DNA from: Pedobacter jejuensis
Lineage (GTDB): Bacteria > Bacteroidota > Bacteroidia > Sphingobacteriales > Sphingobacteriaceae
NCBI RefSeq assembly: GCF_003725795.1
Contig: NZ_RBEE01000003.1
Coordinates: 62,001-126,000 of the forward strand
DNA: 64,000 bases
Direction of reading: 5' to 3'
Shown: positions 18,287 through 28,204 of the stretch, piece by piece
Layout: each line of letters opens with the position of its first letter
How positions within the stretch are numbered: the stretch's first letter is position 1
Notes under the pieces: model-generated
The model's input: the letters and a program-made list of their open reading frames with translations, nothing else
Database searches by the model: none
What the model was told of the DNA's origin: nothing
Translations under genes and position numbers: made by a program

Positions 18287-18624
18287 TGTTCAAAGTATTG
18301 TTAGTTGATAATTATCAATTTATTAATCCGTAGGTAGACTTAAATTTGCTAATTAGACTTTTTACTTTATTTATTTTGTATTTGTAAAAGTACATATTTT
18401 ATTAATCTTGATTTAACAGAAATCGGTATTTACATTTAATTCATGGGCAAATACTTGTAATTGTTTTGACATTTGTCATCAAAAGCATTTTATTAAAATT
18501 TCGCCGACCTATTTTAATAACAAAAACCTTGGTAACGAGAAAAGATAAGATTGTATAAGCAACAAGCCAAAAAATTTGAGCAGAATAATTTCTAATATTG
18601 ACGACTAAAACGAAGGATAAAATA
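18287..18624. other. Gene-free region between two leftward regulator genes
   Basis: This 338-bp AT-rich stretch has no supported reading frame. It contains the palindrome at 18305-18318 and must hold the response-regulator promoter. Nothing else stands out. Confidence 0.6.
18305..18318. promoter_or_regulatory. 14-bp perfect palindrome upstream of the response regulator
   Basis: TTGATAATTATCAA is fully self-complementary and lies 19 bp before the ATG of the LuxR-type regulator, where an operator would act on transcription. AT-rich palindromes also arise by chance in this genome, so confidence is limited. Confidence 0.35.
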
Positions 18625-19239
18625 TTAAATTTTAGCTCTGATGCGGCTAAGTGTTTCTAATCTGATGGCCAAAAAAGAAGCAATATGCTTTAATGAAACC
18701 CGAGTAATTAATTCTGGAAAAGAAACCAGAAACCTTTTATATCTTTTTTCTGCTGATGAGATACGGCAAAGATAGGCCCTTTCTTCAGCTGAACGGTAGT
18801 AAAGTTCCATCATTTTCCTACCTACGATATTTGCTTCAGCATAATTTTCATACAAATAATCTGATAAAACGTGCGGAATGGCTATCAATTCTACATCTTC
18901 TAAAGCCTGTAAATACTCTTCCGAATCGCCTTCAAGCCATAAATTACGAATCGTTCCCACAATCTCATTTTCTTTAGCAATCCAAGTCGTAATTTCGGTT
19001 TTACCATCTTTTATGTATCCCCTAACAACCCCTTTAACAATTAAATAGAGAAATTTATTCCTATCAACTGGTGAAACTATAAATTTATTTTTTTTGAAGC
19101 TTACTGGAAAAGTATGTTGGTTTATGCGAGTTTCAATCTCATCAGTAAGTGGATGAAAGTGCTTAAAAACAGAGATTAATGGCGAAAAATTATTATATTT
19201 TTTCCATCTATCTTCATCAGATAAATCAACTGCAAGCAT
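18625..19239 (-). CDS. Crp/Fnr-family transcriptional regulator
   Basis: The 204-aa protein has an N-terminal cyclic-nucleotide-binding-like beta-roll (FKKNKFIVSPVDRNKFLYLIVKGVVRGYI, ~residues 48-130), a long dimer helix and a short C-terminal helix-turn-helix (RVSLKHIASFLAIRLETLSRIRAKI). There are no Cys for an iron-sulfur cluster and no clear cAMP phosphate-binding motif, as is usual for Bacteroidota Crp-like proteins, so the signal is unknown. The HTH ends right at the C-terminus. Confidence 0.85.
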   Translation of the reverse strand: MLAVDLSDEDRWKKYNNFSPLISVFKHFHPLTDEIETRINQHTFPVSFKKNKFIVSPVDRNKFLYLIVKGVVRGYIKDGKTEITTWIAKENEIVGTIRNLWLEGDSEEYLQALEDVELIAIPHVLSDYLYENYAEANIVGRKMMELYYRSAEERAYLCRISSAEKRYKRFLVSFPELITRVSLKHIASFLAIRLETLSRIRAKI

Positions 19240-19351
19240 ATATTTAGAGTAGGGATTGTATAATATTGCTTATTATCAGAAATATTACGATGTAAGTTAG
19301 TAATAATGAATATAAAATCTGCAGATTGGAGCATTTTTTTTGGAAAAAATC

Positions 19352-20188
19352 TTAAAATACTTTTTCGACTCCCAAACCAAAAAGGGCAAAATCATATTTT
19401 ACCGGGTCGGCTGCGTCAAATGCTTTAAGGTTTTTTGTTAATTCAACAGCGGTTTGCCAATCCGTTTGCTTGCGGGTTATTAAACCCAGTAATCTACCAA
19501 CCCTATCAACATGTACATCACAAGGGCAAACTAAATCAGCTGGTTTAATAATATTCCATATCCCGAAATCTACACCCTTATTATCATCACGAACCATCCA
19601 ACGCAAAAACATGTTCAATCGCTTACAGGTGGATTTTTGTTTTGGAGATGAGATATGCTTTTTAGTTCTATGTGGAAAATCTTCTAATGAAAAAAAGTAC
19701 GACCTAAAATGGTTTAAAGCTTGTTCTACATCAAAATTTTTAGTTCCTAAAGAAAAATCTAAGTTTCTCAAACCTTTTTTCGATGGATTTACATCTGAGA
19801 GCGCTGCCTCAGAATTTGGGATAAAGGCCATCTCCAAACTTTCGTAGTTCGTGTAATGAGCCTTAAAAAAAGAAATAAAGTATAGTAAATCGGTATCGTT
19901 AAAAGTTCTGTGTTTGAAATTTAAGAGTCTTTTTAAATCAGCATCTTGATGATTCAGAACGAAATCAAAAGGAGCATTGTCCATTCTTTGAAAAAGTTCT
20001 ATACACTTATTGATAATCGTTTTTCGCTGTCCCCAAGCTAAAACTGCTGCAAAAAAACCTGCAATTTCTATGTCTTGTCTTTTCTCAAACAGATGAGGAA
20101 TACAAATGGGATCATTTTCTATAAATTTCGGTTGATTGTATATTTCAACCTTTGCATCAAGAAAATTTTTAAGATCTAAGAAATCCAT
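19352..20188 (-). CDS. TIGR02757 (DUF2400) family protein
   Basis: The 278-aa cytosolic protein matches my memory of the TIGR02757 family, conserved in Bacteroidota and spirochaetes. Landmarks are FFAAVLAWGQRKTIINKC near residue 45, CKRLNMFLRWMVR at ~188 and the C-terminal CPCDVHVDRVGRLLGL. The latter resembles the helix-hairpin-helix/Asp region of base-excision glycosylases, but activity is undemonstrated as far as I know. It is transcribed leftward as a single gene after the metB-like terminator. Confidence 0.85.
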   Translation of the reverse strand: MDFLDLKNFLDAKVEIYNQPKFIENDPICIPHLFEKRQDIEIAGFFAAVLAWGQRKTIINKCIELFQRMDNAPFDFVLNHQDADLKRLLNFKHRTFNDTDLLYFISFFKAHYTNYESLEMAFIPNSEAALSDVNPSKKGLRNLDFSLGTKNFDVEQALNHFRSYFFSLEDFPHRTKKHISSPKQKSTCKRLNMFLRWMVRDDNKGVDFGIWNIIKPADLVCPCDVHVDRVGRLLGLITRKQTDWQTAVELTKNLKAFDAADPVKYDFALFGLGVEKVF

Positions 20189-20200
20189 TTGAGGTGTAAA

Positions 20201-20256
20201 AAATGAGGCTGTATTACAATAACCAAAATATCTTGATTAGTGAAACAGCCTCATTT
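20201..20256 (-). terminator. Terminator of the trans-sulfuration gene
   Basis: A 12-bp stem AAATGAGGCTGT/ACAGCCTCATTT with a 32-nt loop, followed on the minus strand by a T run. It lies between the metB-like stop and the TIGR02757 start. Confidence 0.7.
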
Positions 20257-20271
20257 AAGAAGAATATTATA

Positions 20272-21411
20272 CTATTTTAATGCGTTTTCCAAATCTTCAA
20301 GCAAATCATCAATATCCTCTACACCTACACTTAAACGTAATAAATTATCAGTTACGCCAACTTTTTCACGTTCTTCTTTTGGTATTGAACCATGAGTCAT
20401 AGTTGCAGGATGATTGATTAAGGATTCTACACCTCCTAAAGATTCGGCCAAAGTAAATACTTTAAAATTAGATGAAATTCTGAAAGTTTCCTGTAAATCA
20501 GCACCTTTAAGTGTTATCGAAATCATACCGCCAAAACCACGCATTTGCCTTTTGGCCACATCATGATTTGGGTGATCTTCAAAACCTGGCCAGTAAATTT
20601 TATCTACTTTCGGATGTGTTTTTAAATAATGAGCAATTTTTTCGCCGTTTTCGCAATGCGCTTTCATGCGTAAATGCAAAGTCTTAATGCCTCTCAAAAC
20701 TAAAAAAGCATCTTGCGGACCAGGAGTTGCTCCACATGCGTTATAAATAAACCATAAATCTTTATACAACTGCTCATCATTGGTTACCAAAGCGCCCATA
20801 ACAACATCAGAGTGACCACCAATATATTTAGTAACCGAATGCATAACGATATCAGCACCTAGATCAATTGGATTTTGTAAATATGGTGAAGCAAAGGTAT
20901 TATCAACGGTAAGGATTAAATTTTTCTCTTCAGTTATTTTTGCCACACCTTCGATATCAATAATTTGCATTGTGGGGTTCGTTGGCGTTTCAATCCATAC
21001 CAATTTGGTTTTATCATTGATGTATGGCAACATATTTTCTGGCTTAGATAAATCCAAAAAATGAAATTTAATTCCATATTTCGAATAAATCTTAGTGAAA
21101 ATTCTATAAGAACCACCGTATAAATCGTTGCCTGTGATCACCTCATCGCCAGGTTGCAGTAACTTTAAAACGGCATCTGTGGCGCCCATACCGCTAGAAA
21201 AAGCTAAACCGTATTTAGCGTTTTCTAAAGCAGCTAAACAATCTTCTAATGCTTTACGCGTAGGGTTTGTACCTCGCGAATATTCATAACCTTTATTATC
21301 GCCCGGCGATTTTTGCCAGTAGGTTGATGTTTGATAAATTGGTGTCATCACGGCACCAGTTGTTGGGTCAGGTTCTTGACCTGCATGTATAGCTTTTGTT
21401 GCGAACTTCAT
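20272..21411 (-). CDS. metB: PLP-dependent trans-sulfuration enzyme (cystathionine gamma-synthase/lyase type)
   Basis: The 379-aa protein is of usual Cys/Met-metabolism PLP length. The PLP-binding Lys195 sits in HSVTKYIGGHSD; YSRGTNPTR (residues 45-53), the phosphate-binding FSSGMGA and ETPTNP are all present. It acts in methionine/cysteine interconversion, either forming cystathionine from an activated homoserine or cleaving it. Sequence alone does not separate MetB from MetC or a gamma-lyase, so the symbol is tentative. It lies 94 bp downstream of proS on the same strand. I saw no SAM riboswitch upstream. Confidence 0.88.
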   Translation of the reverse strand: MKFATKAIHAGQEPDPTTGAVMTPIYQTSTYWQKSPGDNKGYEYSRGTNPTRKALEDCLAALENAKYGLAFSSGMGATDAVLKLLQPGDEVITGNDLYGGSYRIFTKIYSKYGIKFHFLDLSKPENMLPYINDKTKLVWIETPTNPTMQIIDIEGVAKITEEKNLILTVDNTFASPYLQNPIDLGADIVMHSVTKYIGGHSDVVMGALVTNDEQLYKDLWFIYNACGATPGPQDAFLVLRGIKTLHLRMKAHCENGEKIAHYLKTHPKVDKIYWPGFEDHPNHDVAKRQMRGFGGMISITLKGADLQETFRISSNFKVFTLAESLGGVESLINHPATMTHGSIPKEEREKVGVTDNLLRLSVGVEDIDDLLEDLENALK

Positions 21412-21505
21412 CTTAGTAGTATCAGGATGTGAGTACAGTATTAAGAATTAGCTTCAAGATTTGTATGTCAAACCTAAAATCCTAAATCTTAAACCTTAAA
21501 TTTAT

Positions 21506-22978
21506 TTAATATGCTCTGGCAAATAATACGCGTTGCGTTGATGGCTTGCCAGAATAAATACAAACACCATCTTCCAATTTGTTATCTAAAGGAATACAGC
21601 GAATTGTTGCTTTTGTTTCTTCTTTAATTTTTTGTTCAGTTTCTGGATTTCCATCCCAGTGGGCAGAAATGAAACCAGCTTTATCATCTAACAATGTTTT
21701 AAATTCATCGTAGCTATTTGCCTCTGTAATGTGATCATCACGATAAGCTAAAGCCTTATTAAACATAGCGGTTTGGATATCTTCCAGCAACTTAACAATG
21801 TAAATATCCAATCCTTCTTGCGGCACAGTTTGCTTAACTTTAGTATCCCTGCGGGCTACTTCAACTGTTTTGTTTTCTAAATCTCTACCTCCTATTGCAA
21901 TTCGAATTGGAACTCCTTTTAGCTCGTAATCGGCAAATTTAAAACCAGGACGCTGGGTATCTCTATCATCATATTTAACAGATACGCCTAAACCTTTTAA
22001 TCGCATGGTTAATTCATTTACATAGGCCGTAATTTTCGCTAAATCTTCATCCCCTTTATAAATTGGCACAATTACAACTTGTATCGGTGCTAACTTTGGT
22101 GGAATAATCAAACCAGAATCATCACTATGTGCCATAATTAAAGCACCCATTAATCGTGTAGATACACCCCATGATGATGCCCAAACATGGTCTAATTTTC
22201 CATCTCTACCTGTAAATTTTACATCAAAGGCTTTTGCAAAATTCTGACCTAAAAAGTGTGAAGTTCCTGCTTGCAATGCTTTACCATCTTGCATTAAAGC
22301 TTCTATACAATAAGTATCAAGCGCACCTGCGAAACGTTCATTTGGGGATTTTCTTCCCCGTATTACAGGTACAGCAAGCCAATTTTCGGCAAAATCTGCG
22401 TAAATGTGTAACATACGTTCGGTTTCTTCAATAGCTTCCTGAGCTGTTGCATGTGCGGTATGCCCTTCTTGCCATAAAAATTCCGCAGTACGTAAAAACA
22501 ACCTGGTACGCATTTCCCAACGCACAACATTTGCCCATTGATTGATAAGAATTGGCAGGTCGCGGTAAGATTGAATCCAGCCTTTATAAGTATTCCAAAT
22601 TATAGTTTCGGATGTCGGGCGAACAATTAATTCTTCGTCTAATTTAGCGGTTTCATCAACTACAATATTTCCATTACCGTCATTTTTTAATCGATAATGT
22701 GTTACAACCGCACATTCTGTCGCAAAGCCTTCAACGTGAGATGCTTCCTTTGAAAAAAATGACTTAGGAATGAACAATGGGAAATATGCATTTTGATGGC
22801 CAGTATCTTTAAACATTTTATCTAAAACAGCCTGCATTTTTTCCCAAATAGCATAGCCATTTGGCTTAATAACCATACATCCGCGTACTGCCGAATGTTC
22901 TGCCAAATCGGCTTTTATTACGATATCGTTATACCACTGTGAATAATCTGCTTCCCGGCTTGTAATTTCTTTGCTCAT
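21506..22978 (-). CDS. proS: Prolyl-tRNA synthetase (archaeal/eukaryotic-like short form)
   Basis: I choose ATG 22978 ([18 protein letters not shown]), since the 18 residues upstream in the open frame are hydrophobic and not part of the family. The 490-aa class II synthetase shows motif 2 ([22 protein letters not shown]), motif 3 region ([11 protein letters not shown]... [18 protein letters not shown]), the anticodon-binding domain ([12 protein letters not shown]...) and a C-terminal zinc/anchor-like domain ending in a Tyr, as in the ProS type lacking the editing insertion. It charges the tRNA-Pro species such as the pair at the left of this window. Confidence 0.95.
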   Translation of the reverse strand: MSKEITSREADYSQWYNDIVIKADLAEHSAVRGCMVIKPNGYAIWEKMQAVLDKMFKDTGHQNAYFPLFIPKSFFSKEASHVEGFATECAVVTHYRLKNDGNGNIVVDETAKLDEELIVRPTSETIIWNTYKGWIQSYRDLPILINQWANVVRWEMRTRLFLRTAEFLWQEGHTAHATAQEAIEETERMLHIYADFAENWLAVPVIRGRKSPNERFAGALDTYCIEALMQDGKALQAGTSHFLGQNFAKAFDVKFTGRDGKLDHVWASSWGVSTRLMGALIMAHSDDSGLIIPPKLAPIQVVIVPIYKGDEDLAKITAYVNELTMRLKGLGVSVKYDDRDTQRPGFKFADYELKGVPIRIAIGGRDLENKTVEVARRDTKVKQTVPQEGLDIYIVKLLEDIQTAMFNKALAYRDDHITEANSYDEFKTLLDDKAGFISAHWDGNPETEQKIKEETKATIRCIPLDNKLEDGVCIYSGKPSTQRVLFARAY

Positions 22979-23158
22979 GTTATGTATTTGGAACGTAAAT
23001 TGTATGTTAAATAATGTGAAATTCAGCCACAAATTTATAAATTTATGCCTACAAAACGATTACGAAACCAAAGCATTAAATTTTAAATGATAAATGCCTG
23101 AATTTTTCGGCTAGAATTGCTTTTATACAATCTACACACACAACTAAATATAAACACA

Positions 23159-24145
23159 ATGAAACCAATTAAATTTTTACCCATTGTTATGATAGCGGCC
23201 GCTGGGTTGGTTGCATCATGCTCTACATCAAAAATGGCTTCTACCAACACCACTGATGATGTTTATAATACCGTGGCAAAAGCCAGAGAGGTAGAATATG
23301 TAGCTCCTGCTCCACAACAGCAGCAGCAACAATACAGTCAAAATGACCAGGAATATGATGAGTATTATGGCACAAGTAACCCATATTACGACATGGATTA
23401 TTCATCAAGAATAAATCGTTTCTATAATGGTTCTACATTTAGGGGCTACTACGACCCATATTATGATAATTATTATTACGGAAACAGTTATGGCAATTCA
23501 AACTTTTTAGGTTATGGTTTGGGTTGGAATAGTGGTTATGGTTTAGGCGGCTGGGGAGGCGGATTTGGCTGGGGCGGAGGTTTCGGTTACGGAAACATCT
23601 GGAACAATCCTTTTAATTATGGCTATTTCGGTTACAGTCCTTACGGCTTTGGCGGTTGGGGACCTTACTCCTACTACGATAGATTTGGTTGGGGCGGTGG
23701 CTTTTACGGTGGTGGATACGGCATAGGCGGTGGATATTATGGTGGAGGCTTTGGAGGTGGTTACGCAAATCGTAACAGCAGACCAAGACCAAACAGAGAT
23801 GGTGATAATCGTGGGTCTTATGGAAATGGTGGGTCAGGAATTAACCCTGTTAGTGGAAATTATGGCAGACCATCAGTTACTTCAAATAATTCAGGTAGAC
23901 CAGAACGATATTCAAATGGAAGTAATGGTTCATCAATCAATAACGGCCAAGGACGAGTTAGTTCAAGACCATCACGTGATGATAGTTACAGACCACAACC
24001 ACAAATCCAACAATCTCAACCAGCTTCAAGACCTGATAGAGGAAGTTATAGTCCACCTGCACAATCCTCAGGAAGTAGCGGTGGCGGAAGTTCTAGTGGC
24101 GGCGGCGGTGGTGGCGGCAGACCAACAAGAGGCGGCGGTAGATAA
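23159..24145 (+). CDS. Gly/Tyr-rich low-complexity lipoprotein
   Basis: ATG 23159 is taken as the start because it opens a proper lipoprotein signal (MKPIKFLPIVMIAAAGLVASC, lipid-modified Cys at the lipobox VASC). The 328-aa product then has a Gln run, a Tyr/Asp segment, a long Gly/Tyr/Trp/Phe-rich part and an Arg/Ser/Gly tail ending in poly-Gly. Such composition suits a flexible, adhesive or matrix-interacting outer-membrane lipoprotein. No catalytic domain is seen. It lies between proS (divergent) and an outer-membrane barrel gene 26 bp downstream, with which it is likely cotranscribed. Confidence 0.8.
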   Translation: MKPIKFLPIVMIAAAGLVASCSTSKMASTNTTDDVYNTVAKAREVEYVAPAPQQQQQQYSQNDQEYDEYYGTSNPYYDMDYSSRINRFYNGSTFRGYYDPYYDNYYYGNSYGNSNFLGYGLGWNSGYGLGGWGGGFGWGGGFGYGNIWNNPFNYGYFGYSPYGFGGWGPYSYYDRFGWGGGFYGGGYGIGGGYYGGGFGGGYANRNSRPRPNRDGDNRGSYGNGGSGINPVSGNYGRPSVTSNNSGRPERYSNGSNGSSINNGQGRVSSRPSRDDSYRPQPQIQQSQPASRPDRGSYSPPAQSSGSSGGGSSSGGGGGGGRPTRGGGR

Positions 24146-24171
24146 TTTTAGCACATACACACATTTATAAC

Positions 24172-25689
24172 ATGAAACTAAGATCAATATTCATTGTGGC
24201 AGGAATAGTTTTTGCCAGCAATTCTTTATATGCACAATACACCAGTGATGTGTTACGATTTTCACAATCAGAGCCGGGCTCTACAGCACGTTTTAAAGGT
24301 TTGGGCGGTGCACAAACTGCATTAGGTGGAGATATAAGTTCACTTTCAGCAAATCCAGCGGGATTAGGTTTTTTTACGAAATCTGACTTTAGCTTTACCC
24401 CTGAATTCAACAACTTTAAAGTTGGTTCAGAATATCTTGGGAACAACACATCAGATAAACGCAGTAAAGCTGGAATTAATCAAATTGGGGTTGTATTTTA
24501 TTCACCAGTTAATAAGGCTAAAGGTTCTGATTTAAATAATGGTTGGGTAAGTTTAAATTTTGGTGTTGGCTACAATAAGACAAATAACTTTAACTCAAAT
24601 ATTACATACTCAGGAAAGAATGCAAAAAGCTCAATGGCTGATTATTTTGCAGACTTAGCTGGTAATACACCAACAGGAAGCTTAGCATCTGGTTCTTTAG
24701 AACAAATGGCTTACAACAATTTTTTAATTGAATATGATCCTGCGGGATATTTTCCAACTACTGCTTTAAATAGCAACCAACAAAATATCATTCGTCGTTC
24801 GGGTTCGCAATCTGAATTGAATATCGGTATGGCTGGTAACTATGGTAATAAGTTATATTTAGGTTTATCATTGGGTTTAACCAACATCGATTATACTTCT
24901 GATTTAGCATTTTCTGAAAGTGGAAACAATCTAACTTTTGCTGGTCAAGATCCTGTATTCTTAAACGGAACATACAGTTTTGGGTTTAATTCTATTCAGC
25001 AAACCCGAGGAAATGGCATTAATGCCAAATTAGGTTTGATATACAAGCCTGTTAATGAGTTGAGATTGGGTTTGAGTTTTGTTACACCAACGTGGTATAG
25101 CTTAACTGATGATTATTCTGAAAACTTAAATACAAAGTTTAAAAGAGCGGATGGAACTAGCATTCCAGAATATACTAATCCGTTATCTAATTATAATTCA
25201 GAGTATAACTTAAGAACGCCTTATAAAGTTAGCGGTGGTGTTGCATACATTTTCGGTAATAGTGGATTAATTACTGCTGATGCTGAATATGTTGACTACA
25301 GCAGCATTCGCTTTAGCTCTAATTTTTCTACTGAAGAAACAAATACTAATCGCGATATTGCATCATTGTATAAAGGTAATGTTAACTATAGAGCAGGTTT
25401 GGAATTTAAATTGGTTGATCAATTTATGATTAGAGGTGGTTATTCGTATTCTGGTTCGCCATATAAAAATTTAGATTTTACTACTCAAGCTTACAGCGGT
25501 GGTTTAGGTTACAGGTTTGATAATTATTATCTTGATGTAACGTATAGACATACAAAATGGGAATCTACAAACTCACCTTATACCATATCATCAGACTATC
25601 CTGATTTTAATTTTACAGGTTCTGGCCCGACAGCCAATTTGAAAAATACAGCCGATAATGTTTACTTAACATTTGGTGTTAAATTTTAA
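24172..25689 (+). CDS. OmpP1/FadL-like outer-membrane beta-barrel protein
   Basis: The 505-aa protein has a signal peptide ending SLYAQ and the family's opening FSQSEPGSTARFKGLGGAQTALGGDISSLSANPAGLGFF, typical of Bacteroidota FadL/OmpP1-type barrels often labelled hemin receptor or toluene transporter. Alternating amphipathic strands continue to a C-terminal VYLTFGVKF with terminal Phe, the barrel insertion signal. It probably lets hydrophobic compounds cross the outer membrane; the substrate is unknown. It shares a transcript with the Gly-rich lipoprotein and ends at a bidirectional terminator. Confidence 0.85.
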   Translation: MKLRSIFIVAGIVFASNSLYAQYTSDVLRFSQSEPGSTARFKGLGGAQTALGGDISSLSANPAGLGFFTKSDFSFTPEFNNFKVGSEYLGNNTSDKRSKAGINQIGVVFYSPVNKAKGSDLNNGWVSLNFGVGYNKTNNFNSNITYSGKNAKSSMADYFADLAGNTPTGSLASGSLEQMAYNNFLIEYDPAGYFPTTALNSNQQNIIRRSGSQSELNIGMAGNYGNKLYLGLSLGLTNIDYTSDLAFSESGNNLTFAGQDPVFLNGTYSFGFNSIQQTRGNGINAKLGLIYKPVNELRLGLSFVTPTWYSLTDDYSENLNTKFKRADGTSIPEYTNPLSNYNSEYNLRTPYKVSGGVAYIFGNSGLITADAEYVDYSSIRFSSNFSTEETNTNRDIASLYKGNVNYRAGLEFKLVDQFMIRGGYSYSGSPYKNLDFTTQAYSGGLGYRFDNYYLDVTYRHTKWESTNSPYTISSDYPDFNFTGSGPTANLKNTADNVYLTFGVKF

Positions 25690-25708
25690 AAAATAGTTTG
25701 TACTGCTT

Positions 25709-25742
25709 AAAAAAACTCCTGACATCCTCAGGAGTTTTTTTT
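25709..25742. terminator. Bidirectional intrinsic terminator
   Basis: The stem AACTCCTGA/TCAGGAGTT with flanking A and T runs lies between two convergent genes and can stop transcription from both sides. Its right end overlaps the stop codon of the leftward MG2-like gene. Confidence 0.9.
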
Positions 25743-28155
25743 ATGGTTTTTTAACCTCAATTGTTTCCTCTCCAAAAACGACACCATTTTCACTAACGCC
25801 TTGAATAATTATTTTAAACGGTCCTGTTAAATCACCTGTGGTAAATTTTAATACTGTATCGCTTTTACCATCCATAAACAGTTGGTAATTCCAATATACC
25901 GTTGGAAAGTTTATTGGCTCATTCATATTAGTAATATCCGACACGTAAAATTCTTTAGGCAAAGAAATGCCTCTTAATACTAAAAAATTTGGATTAACTG
26001 GCTGTTCTAAACAGCCTTGATAAACAATACTTCTTCCGTTAGATGGATATGTTTTTCCTTTTACGGGAAGTTTTCCAAAACTGTGATTTTGACAATTAAG
26101 TATTCCGTAGTCGCAAACATAATCACCACAAGCGTTTCTTCCATACACATTTGAAGCAAAGCTTATATCATCTACTTTCTTTTTTATTGTTACTTCATTT
26201 AATTTTATCCCCGATAAAGATGTTATATTTTCATAGTCAGGGGTTAAAGAGCTCATTGTGGTTTTATTTTCAGTATAATTCAATTTGCTCTGGTACAATT
26301 GAATGGCTTCAGATGGATCAACCAATTTAACTTCATATAGTGCGCTGTTTTTTTCTCCGATATTTAGCCAGATTTTAGATTTTCCATCAGTTAAAAGTGT
26401 ATTGTATGGCAACAAAAATCGTCCATTACTATCTGTGTTAAATGAATTGACATTATTTGCACCGATAGTATTTATTAAAACTGGTTTTGTTAAAGCTTTT
26501 TTATTTTTGGTAATAAAACCTGTGTATTCATATTCAGAAAACTGTTTACTTTGGTTTTGATTAGCAATTTCATGTTCTGGCCATTTGTATTTCCGCCAAC
26601 CCTTTATCAACAGAATGTTTTCAAGATAATCTATGTTAGTGTATTTAATACCTGATAAATTTTTAGGAAGCAATTCCATTTCACTTTCCAAGAAAGCGTA
26701 ATCAACAATATTTGTTTTATTTGAAAGCGCCATTCTATTGCTCTGTACTACAGCAACAGAGACCATTCCTTTTGCCAATTTATTATCATTGTTTAAAATT
26801 TTTAAATCCAATTTAACACTGTCTCTTGTGTTATAAACTGTTTTATTACTTTTAATCTGTAAGCGATTAATCTTATCAAAATGGGCAAAAAATATTCGTT
26901 CAGCGATGGGTTTATATGCACTATCTAACAGTGTGATTGTGTTTAACCCTATCGGTACAGAATCTAATTTCAATCGTACTTTTAAGGCTTCTTTAGCATT
27001 TAATTTCAAATCGCTTGATAAAAAAATTTCTTCATAATTGTGCACTACAATATGACCAACCCCACTAAAATTACTATAAATTAATGTTCGAAGTTCACTG
27101 TTGCTCAAAGCAGAGTTTAATCTGATTGTAGCACCCCTTTTGATGGGCTTTGGTAATTCAAAATCACCTAATATCTTACTATTATTTAGTAATTTAACAG
27201 AATACCTTAAATCTGATTTAGGTTTAAGCAAGAAACTTCCCATTCCTGAATAACTCGTACTGAGTGTATCCAAGACTTTTTCATTAGCGTATAAAACAGC
27301 TTTTGTATTTATTACTTTACCATGTAAGTCTTTAATTTCAAATCCAATTTTGTTCTCAACATCCAAGACAAGATTGCCGCTTTCAGGGTAAAAGTTTACA
27401 ACATATTGATTTCTGCTTACCGGTAAATCCAATTTTGCATAGCTGATGTGATTGTTCTTTTTCACAACAACTGATATCTGATTATTATCTGAATTAATTT
27501 TATCTGTAGAATAATCAATCATCAATTCACCAATAATGCTTGTTTTGGCCTTACCTGATTTGATTATTTTACCTGCTTTACCAATGGTATAGGTTACATC
27601 CGCATTAGCAACGAAACGATTATCGCTCGATATGGCCTTTATTAATACGATACCACTTCCATTATCATTAGTTTTAAACGGAGAAATGCTCGCCAGTAAG
27701 GGGTTAATTGTAGTAGATTTAATTGTGATGGGCTGAACAAATTCAACATCCGGCAGTCCATTGAATTTAACGTTTGTGTTTGCGATAAACCTGTAATTTC
27801 CGCTTTGAATAGAATCCGGCAAAGTTAAGCTTCCAAAAACATACCCATTTTCTATCAAGAATTTTTCATGAACAACTACAGAACTATCTTGATTGTTAAC
27901 TAAAGAAAGGTATAAACTATTATATTTTGATAAATCTGTAGCCGTTTTTAACAAGTAACCAGTAAACCATACCTTATCATTATTGGTATAAATATTTTTA
28001 TCGAAATGGATAAATAACGTAGATGACTTATTTGAATTTGAATAGTTATAGAGATTTTTAGCCAAGCTATCCAACTTAACTATTTGGGCCTTCAAATTTA
28101 GATAAGAAAGGAAGCAACAAAAGAAACTGAAAACTAATATTTTTTTTTGAGGCAT
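25741..28155 (-). CDS. MG2-like surface protein with plug-like segment (paralog A)
   Basis: The 804-aa protein has an N-terminal signal segment (ILVFSFFCCFLSYLNLKAQ), then macroglobulin-like beta domains starting FIHFDKNIYTNNDKVWFTGYL (MG2-type entry, ~residue 48) and running to ~480, a hallmark GWRKYKW near 515, a carboxypeptidase-regulatory-like domain, and a short segment LNEVTIKKK resembling the start of a TonB-dependent receptor plug, without a barrel. Near the C-terminus is a Cys cluster (ACGDYVCDYGILNC). It is about the same length and layout as the gene at 55.8 kb. Likely a periplasmic or outer-membrane-associated protein; function is unknown. Confidence 0.7.
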   Translation of the reverse strand: MPQKKILVFSFFCCFLSYLNLKAQIVKLDSLAKNLYNYSNSNKSSTLFIHFDKNIYTNNDKVWFTGYLLKTATDLSKYNSLYLSLVNNQDSSVVVHEKFLIENGYVFGSLTLPDSIQSGNYRFIANTNVKFNGLPDVEFVQPITIKSTTINPLLASISPFKTNDNGSGIVLIKAISSDNRFVANADVTYTIGKAGKIIKSGKAKTSIIGELMIDYSTDKINSDNNQISVVVKKNNHISYAKLDLPVSRNQYVVNFYPESGNLVLDVENKIGFEIKDLHGKVINTKAVLYANEKVLDTLSTSYSGMGSFLLKPKSDLRYSVKLLNNSKILGDFELPKPIKRGATIRLNSALSNSELRTLIYSNFSGVGHIVVHNYEEIFLSSDLKLNAKEALKVRLKLDSVPIGLNTITLLDSAYKPIAERIFFAHFDKINRLQIKSNKTVYNTRDSVKLDLKILNNDNKLAKGMVSVAVVQSNRMALSNKTNIVDYAFLESEMELLPKNLSGIKYTNIDYLENILLIKGWRKYKWPEHEIANQNQSKQFSEYEYTGFITKNKKALTKPVLINTIGANNVNSFNTDSNGRFLLPYNTLLTDGKSKIWLNIGEKNSALYEVKLVDPSEAIQLYQSKLNYTENKTTMSSLTPDYENITSLSGIKLNEVTIKKKVDDISFASNVYGRNACGDYVCDYGILNCQNHSFGKLPVKGKTYPSNGRSIVYQGCLEQPVNPNFLVLRGISLPKEFYVSDITNMNEPINFPTVYWNYQLFMDGKSDTVLKFTTGDLTGPFKIIIQGVSENGVVFGEETIEVKKP

Positions 28156-28204
28156 ATCCGGAGTGATGTACCTAAAAATCTACATAATTTCTCACATATT
28201 CAAA

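Noticed and set aside
21412..21505. SAM riboswitch upstream of the metB-like gene
   Set aside because: The 94-bp gap shows no conserved SAM-binding fold or attenuator hairpin.
23730..24170. 146-codon reading frame inside the Gly-rich lipoprotein gene
   Set aside because: A frame-shifted shadow of low-complexity sequence; the lipoprotein frame has the signal peptide and lipobox.
25741..28155. Full TonB-dependent receptor
   Set aside because: Only a short plug-like stretch exists; there is no 22-strand barrel or C-terminal aromatic insertion signal, and the length is taken up by MG-type domains.
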